Part shown: piece after piece, positions 61,603 to 64,000 of the stretch
Layout of the letters: each line of letters starts with the position of its first letter
How positions within the stretch are numbered: position 1 is the stretch's first letter
Source: an uncultured Croceicoccus sp.
Lineage (GTDB): Bacteria > Pseudomonadota > Alphaproteobacteria > Sphingomonadales > Sphingomonadaceae
Assembly: GCF_947496385.1 (NCBI RefSeq)
Contig: NZ_CANMCP010000001.1
Location: 682,001 to 746,000, forward strand
DNA: 64,000 bases
Direction: 5' to 3'
Translations under genes and position numbers: made by a program
Notes under the pieces: model-generated
Databases searched by the model: none
What the model saw: only the letters and a program-made list of their open reading frames with translations
What the model was told of the DNA's origin: nothing

Positions 61603-62502
61603 TCACCCTTCGCGCAATTCCTGCGCGAGCAGGCGGAATTCGTCGCCGCGCGGGCTGTTCCGGCGCCAGACCAGCGCAATCTCGCGCGTCGGGTTTTCGG
61701 ATTGCAGCGGCCGCGCCACCACGTCGGTATCGCGCAATATGCCCGCATCGATCGCCATTTGCGGCAACATGGTAAGGCCGAGCCCGTTGTCCACCATCTG
61801 CACCAGCGTGTGCAGGCTGGTCCCGATCATCGTCGCATTGGCGCGCAGTTCGGGGCGGTTGCACGCGGCCAGCGCATGTTCCTTGAGGCAATGCCCATCC
61901 TCGAGCAGGAGCAGCCGCCCTTCGTCGATCATGGCCGGCGGGATGATTTCGGGCGGATCGCGCGGATCGTCCTTGGGAAAGGCGATGAGCAATTCGTCGT
62001 GCGAAATATGCTCGTGCTCGACATCCCCCACCGCGAAGGGCAGCGCGAGGAGCACGCAATCCGCCCGCCCGTGATGGAGCGATTCGATGGCGTCGGCACT
62101 CGGCTCCTCGCGCAGAAAAAGCTTTAACTGCGGACGTTCGCGGCGCAGGCGCGGCAGAATGCGCGGGAGCAGGAACGGCGCGATGGTGGGGATGACACTC
62201 ATCCTGAGCTCACCCGAAAGCGGCTTTCCGGCCGAGGCGACGAGCTCGCTCAATTCCTCCGCTTCGCGCAAGAGCCGGTGCGCCTTGTCCACGACGCGAT
62301 TGCCGAGCGGGGTAAAGCGCACGACCCGCCGCGTGCGTTCGACCAGCGTCACGCCGAGCAGCGATTCCAGCTCGCGTATTCCGGCCGAAAGCGTCGATTG
62401 CGAGACATAGACGCTTTCCGCCGCGCGCCCGAAATGCCCCTGCTCATGCAGCGCCAGCAGATATTGCAGCTGTTTCAGCGTGGGCAGGTAACTGTTTTTC
62501 AT
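61603..62502 (-). CDS. oxyR: Hydrogen-peroxide sensor OxyR (LysR family)
   Basis: This 299-residue LysR-type regulator has a helix-turn-helix (HFGRAAESVYVSQSTLSAGIR, split around residue 32) and a sensor domain with the OxyR redox pair in LEDGHCLKEHALAAC. The cysteines fall at 205 and 214, the C-x8-C spacing of E. coli C199/C208, and Thr/His residues around them are kept. No katG or ahpC is adjacent. Assignment is firm because of the cysteine pair. Confidence 0.93.
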   Translation of the reverse strand: MKNSYLPTLKQLQYLLALHEQGHFGRAAESVYVSQSTLSAGIRELESLLGVTLVERTRRVVRFTPLGNRVVDKAHRLLREAEELSELVASAGKPLSGELRMSVIPTIAPFLLPRILPRLRRERPQLKLFLREEPSADAIESLHHGRADCVLLALPFAVGDVEHEHISHDELLIAFPKDDPRDPPEIIPPAMIDEGRLLLLEDGHCLKEHALAACNRPELRANATMIGTSLHTLVQMVDNGLGLTMLPQMAIDAGILRDTDVVARPLQSENPTREIALVWRRNSPRGDEFRLLAQELREG

Positions 62503-62521
62503 CGCTGCGCAGGGCTGGCCA

Positions 62522-63706
62522 TCACACGGTCGGCACCGGCCTGTCGTCGACCCGCGTCATGGTGATTCGCCCATCCTTCACGGCAAAGGCCATCTTGCCC
62601 TCCACCAGGTCGAGCGCGTCGCGGCCAAATTGTTCGTACCGCCACCCTTCGAGCAGGGGCAGCCCCTTGCGCGCGCCGGCGGCGAGGTTTTCGAGATCGT
62701 CGGACCGCGCGATCAGGCGCGATGCAACGTCGATTTCCCGGCTCCGGATTTTCAGCAGCAGTTTCAGCAGATCGGCGACAAGCGCCCCTTCCTTGCCCAG
62801 CGGAGTGCCGCGCTTGCGTTCCGGCATTTCGTCGGCGGGGAGGGGGGCGGCGGCGGACAGGACGTCCATCAATCGCTTCCCGATGTCATTGTCCTTCCAC
62901 CCGTTGGACAGGCCGCGCACCTTGGCAAGATCGCCCTGTTGCCGCGGGGGATGGGCGGCAATGTCGGCGAGCGTTTCGTCGCGCATGATGCGACCACGCG
63001 GGATGTCTTTGTCCTGCGCCTCGATCTCGCGCCACGCGGCCAGCGCCTTCAACCGGCCGAGCACGTCGGGCTTGCGCCCCTGCGCGCGGATGCGGCGCCA
63101 TTGTTCGTCCGGATCGTTGCGGTAATGCTCCGGATCGGCGAGCTTTTCCATCTCGACATTGAGCCATTCGCCGCGCCCGGTTTCCATCAGGCGATCCAGC
63201 ATGCGGGGAAATATCTCCGCCAGATGGGTGACGTCGCCAATCGCATATTCGAGCTGCCGGTCGGTCAGCGGACGGCGTGACCAGTCGGTAAAGCGCGCGC
63301 CCTTGTCGACCGAGAAATTGAGCCATGTCTCGACCAGGTTGGAATAGCCGATCTGCTCCGACTGGCTGATGGCCATCATCGCGATCTGCGTGTCGAAAAT
63401 CGGGTGCGGCGTCTTGCCGGTGAGGTTGTAGATGATCTCCACATCCTGCCCGCCGGCGTGGAAGATTTTCAGCACGTCCTCATTATCGGTAAGGAGGTCG
63501 AGCAGCGGCGTCAGGTCGATCCCGTCGGCCAGCGGGTCGATGGCGGCGGCTTCCTTCCCGTCGGAAATCTGCACGAGGCAGAGCAGCGGCCAATAGGTCG
63601 ATTCCCGCATGAATTCGGTATCGACCGCCACGAAGTCGGCGGAGGCCATACGGTCGCACAGGGCGGTCAGCGCGGCGGTGTCGGTGATCAGGTCATGTAT
63701 CTTCAT
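62522..63706 (-). CDS. rnd: Ribonuclease D
   Basis: RNase D trims the 3' ends of tRNA and other small RNAs. The 394-residue protein has the DEDDy exonuclease domain ([20 protein letters not shown], and YAIGDVTHL with Tyr and Asp) and then HRDC repeats (about 205-370; [18 protein letters not shown]). The start may be ATG 63706 or ATG 63715. It diverges from aspS. Confidence 0.94.
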   Translation of the reverse strand: MKIHDLITDTAALTALCDRMASADFVAVDTEFMRESTYWPLLCLVQISDGKEAAAIDPLADGIDLTPLLDLLTDNEDVLKIFHAGGQDVEIIYNLTGKTPHPIFDTQIAMMAISQSEQIGYSNLVETWLNFSVDKGARFTDWSRRPLTDRQLEYAIGDVTHLAEIFPRMLDRLMETGRGEWLNVEMEKLADPEHYRNDPDEQWRRIRAQGRKPDVLGRLKALAAWREIEAQDKDIPRGRIMRDETLADIAAHPPRQQGDLAKVRGLSNGWKDNDIGKRLMDVLSAAAPLPADEMPERKRGTPLGKEGALVADLLKLLLKIRSREIDVASRLIARSDDLENLAAGARKGLPLLEGWRYEQFGRDALDLVEGKMAFAVKDGRITMTRVDDRPVPTV

Positions 63707-63821
63707 CTGACGCATGCGTTACGCCGAAGTGGGGGCAGGTTCAATAAGCACGCGCGCCTTCGTGGGGGCGCGGCGCCATTGCCCACTGGAAAAGCGGCGC
63801 GCTTTGACCTAGGGCGCCGGT

Positions 63822-63840
63822 CATTCTTTCATTCTTTCAT
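63822..63840 (+). repeat. Short tandem octamer CATTCTTT x2 before aspS
   Basis: CATTCTTT repeats twice and starts a third copy (CAT), 17 bp upstream of the aspS ATG. It lies in the leader or promoter and may be only a slippage product. Confidence 0.6.
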
Positions 63841-63856
63841 AAAGCACGAAATTCTC

Positions 63857-64000
63857 ATGCACCCCTATCGCACCCATAATTGCGGCGCCCTGACCGCCGC
63901 CAACACCGGCGAGACCGTTCGCCTGTCCGGATGGATCCATCGCAAGCGCGACCACGGCGGCGTATTGTTCGTCGACCTGCGCGACAATTACGGCATCACG
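63857..64000 (+). CDS. aspS: Aspartyl-tRNA synthetase AspS (5' part only)
   Basis: The first 48 codons are visible before the window ends: [12 protein letters not shown] followed by [20 protein letters not shown] and LRDNYGIT. This is the OB-fold anticodon-binding domain of bacterial AspS. No stop occurs in the visible part. Whether it is the Asp-specific or the Asp/Asn non-discriminating form cannot be judged. Confidence 0.95.
   Translation, partial: MHPYRTHNCGALTAANTGETVRLSGWIHRKRDHGGVLFVDLRDNYGIT

Overview
The window is about 64 kb of GC-rich bacterial chromosome, dense with housekeeping genes. It most likely comes from a sphingomonad-type alphaproteobacterium, possibly Erythrobacteraceae. 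This is an inference from protein content and gene order: a CckA hybrid kinase and a CpdR-type regulator in one window, the split F-type ATPase operon with a b' subunit, the aroA-cmk-rpsA block beside a TIGR02300 gene, trpF-trpB-trpA-accD-folC, a YdbH/YnbE/YdbL operon, and a dimeric NADP isocitrate dehydrogenase. No phage, insertion sequence, CRISPR array, rRNA operon or genomic island was seen. Codon and base use look even from end to end.

Layout. 1-6 kb: argJ (partial), a small secreted protein directly in front of secA, secA, azoR and rlmN. 6-16 kb: an outer-membrane barrel, a 2OG-Fe(II) oxygenase next to greB, a soluble lytic transglycosylase, then dapA, smpB, a DUF2062 membrane protein, cckA and recA. 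16-25 kb: alaS, a Kef-type antiporter, an acetyltransferase/nitrilase fusion, icd, tRNA-Val, cpdR and an N-formylglutamate amidohydrolase. 25-33 kb: a candidate small RNA, sapC, an FAD-linked 2-hydroxyacid dehydrogenase, a DEAD-box helicase, a UvrD/PcrA helicase and a secreted protein made of 11-residue repeats. 33-45 kb: rsmD and a pseudouridine synthase, an AmpG permease, then the tightly packed lapA-pyrF-GNAT-trpF-trpB-trpA-accD-folC run, purB and radC. 45-52.5 kb: ydbH-ynbE-ydbL and the ATP synthase F0 operon. 52.6-64 kb: gloB, rpsA-cmk-(small membrane protein)-aroA, a Zn-ribbon/acidic-tail protein, tRNA-Ala, an EVE-domain protein, an LplT-like transporter, pgsA, oxyR, rnd and the start of aspS.

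How the genes fit together. Cell-envelope functions recur: secA, lytic transglycosylase, AmpG, pgsA, LplT-like transporter, YdbH/YnbE/YdbL and an outer-membrane barrel. Translation and RNA functions are also frequent: rlmN, smpB, rsmD, rpsA, rnd, DEAD-box helicase, two tRNAs, alaS and aspS. Translational coupling through ATGA/GTGA overlaps is common, so many minus-strand runs are probably single operons.

The window is largely ordinary core genome. The leads worth following are a SecM-like position for the small secreted gene in front of secA, a three-hairpin C-rich candidate small RNA between the amidohydrolase and sapC, a secreted protein of eight 11-residue repeats, and a palindromic operator inside the azoR promoter. 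None of these has been confirmed by a search or experiment here.
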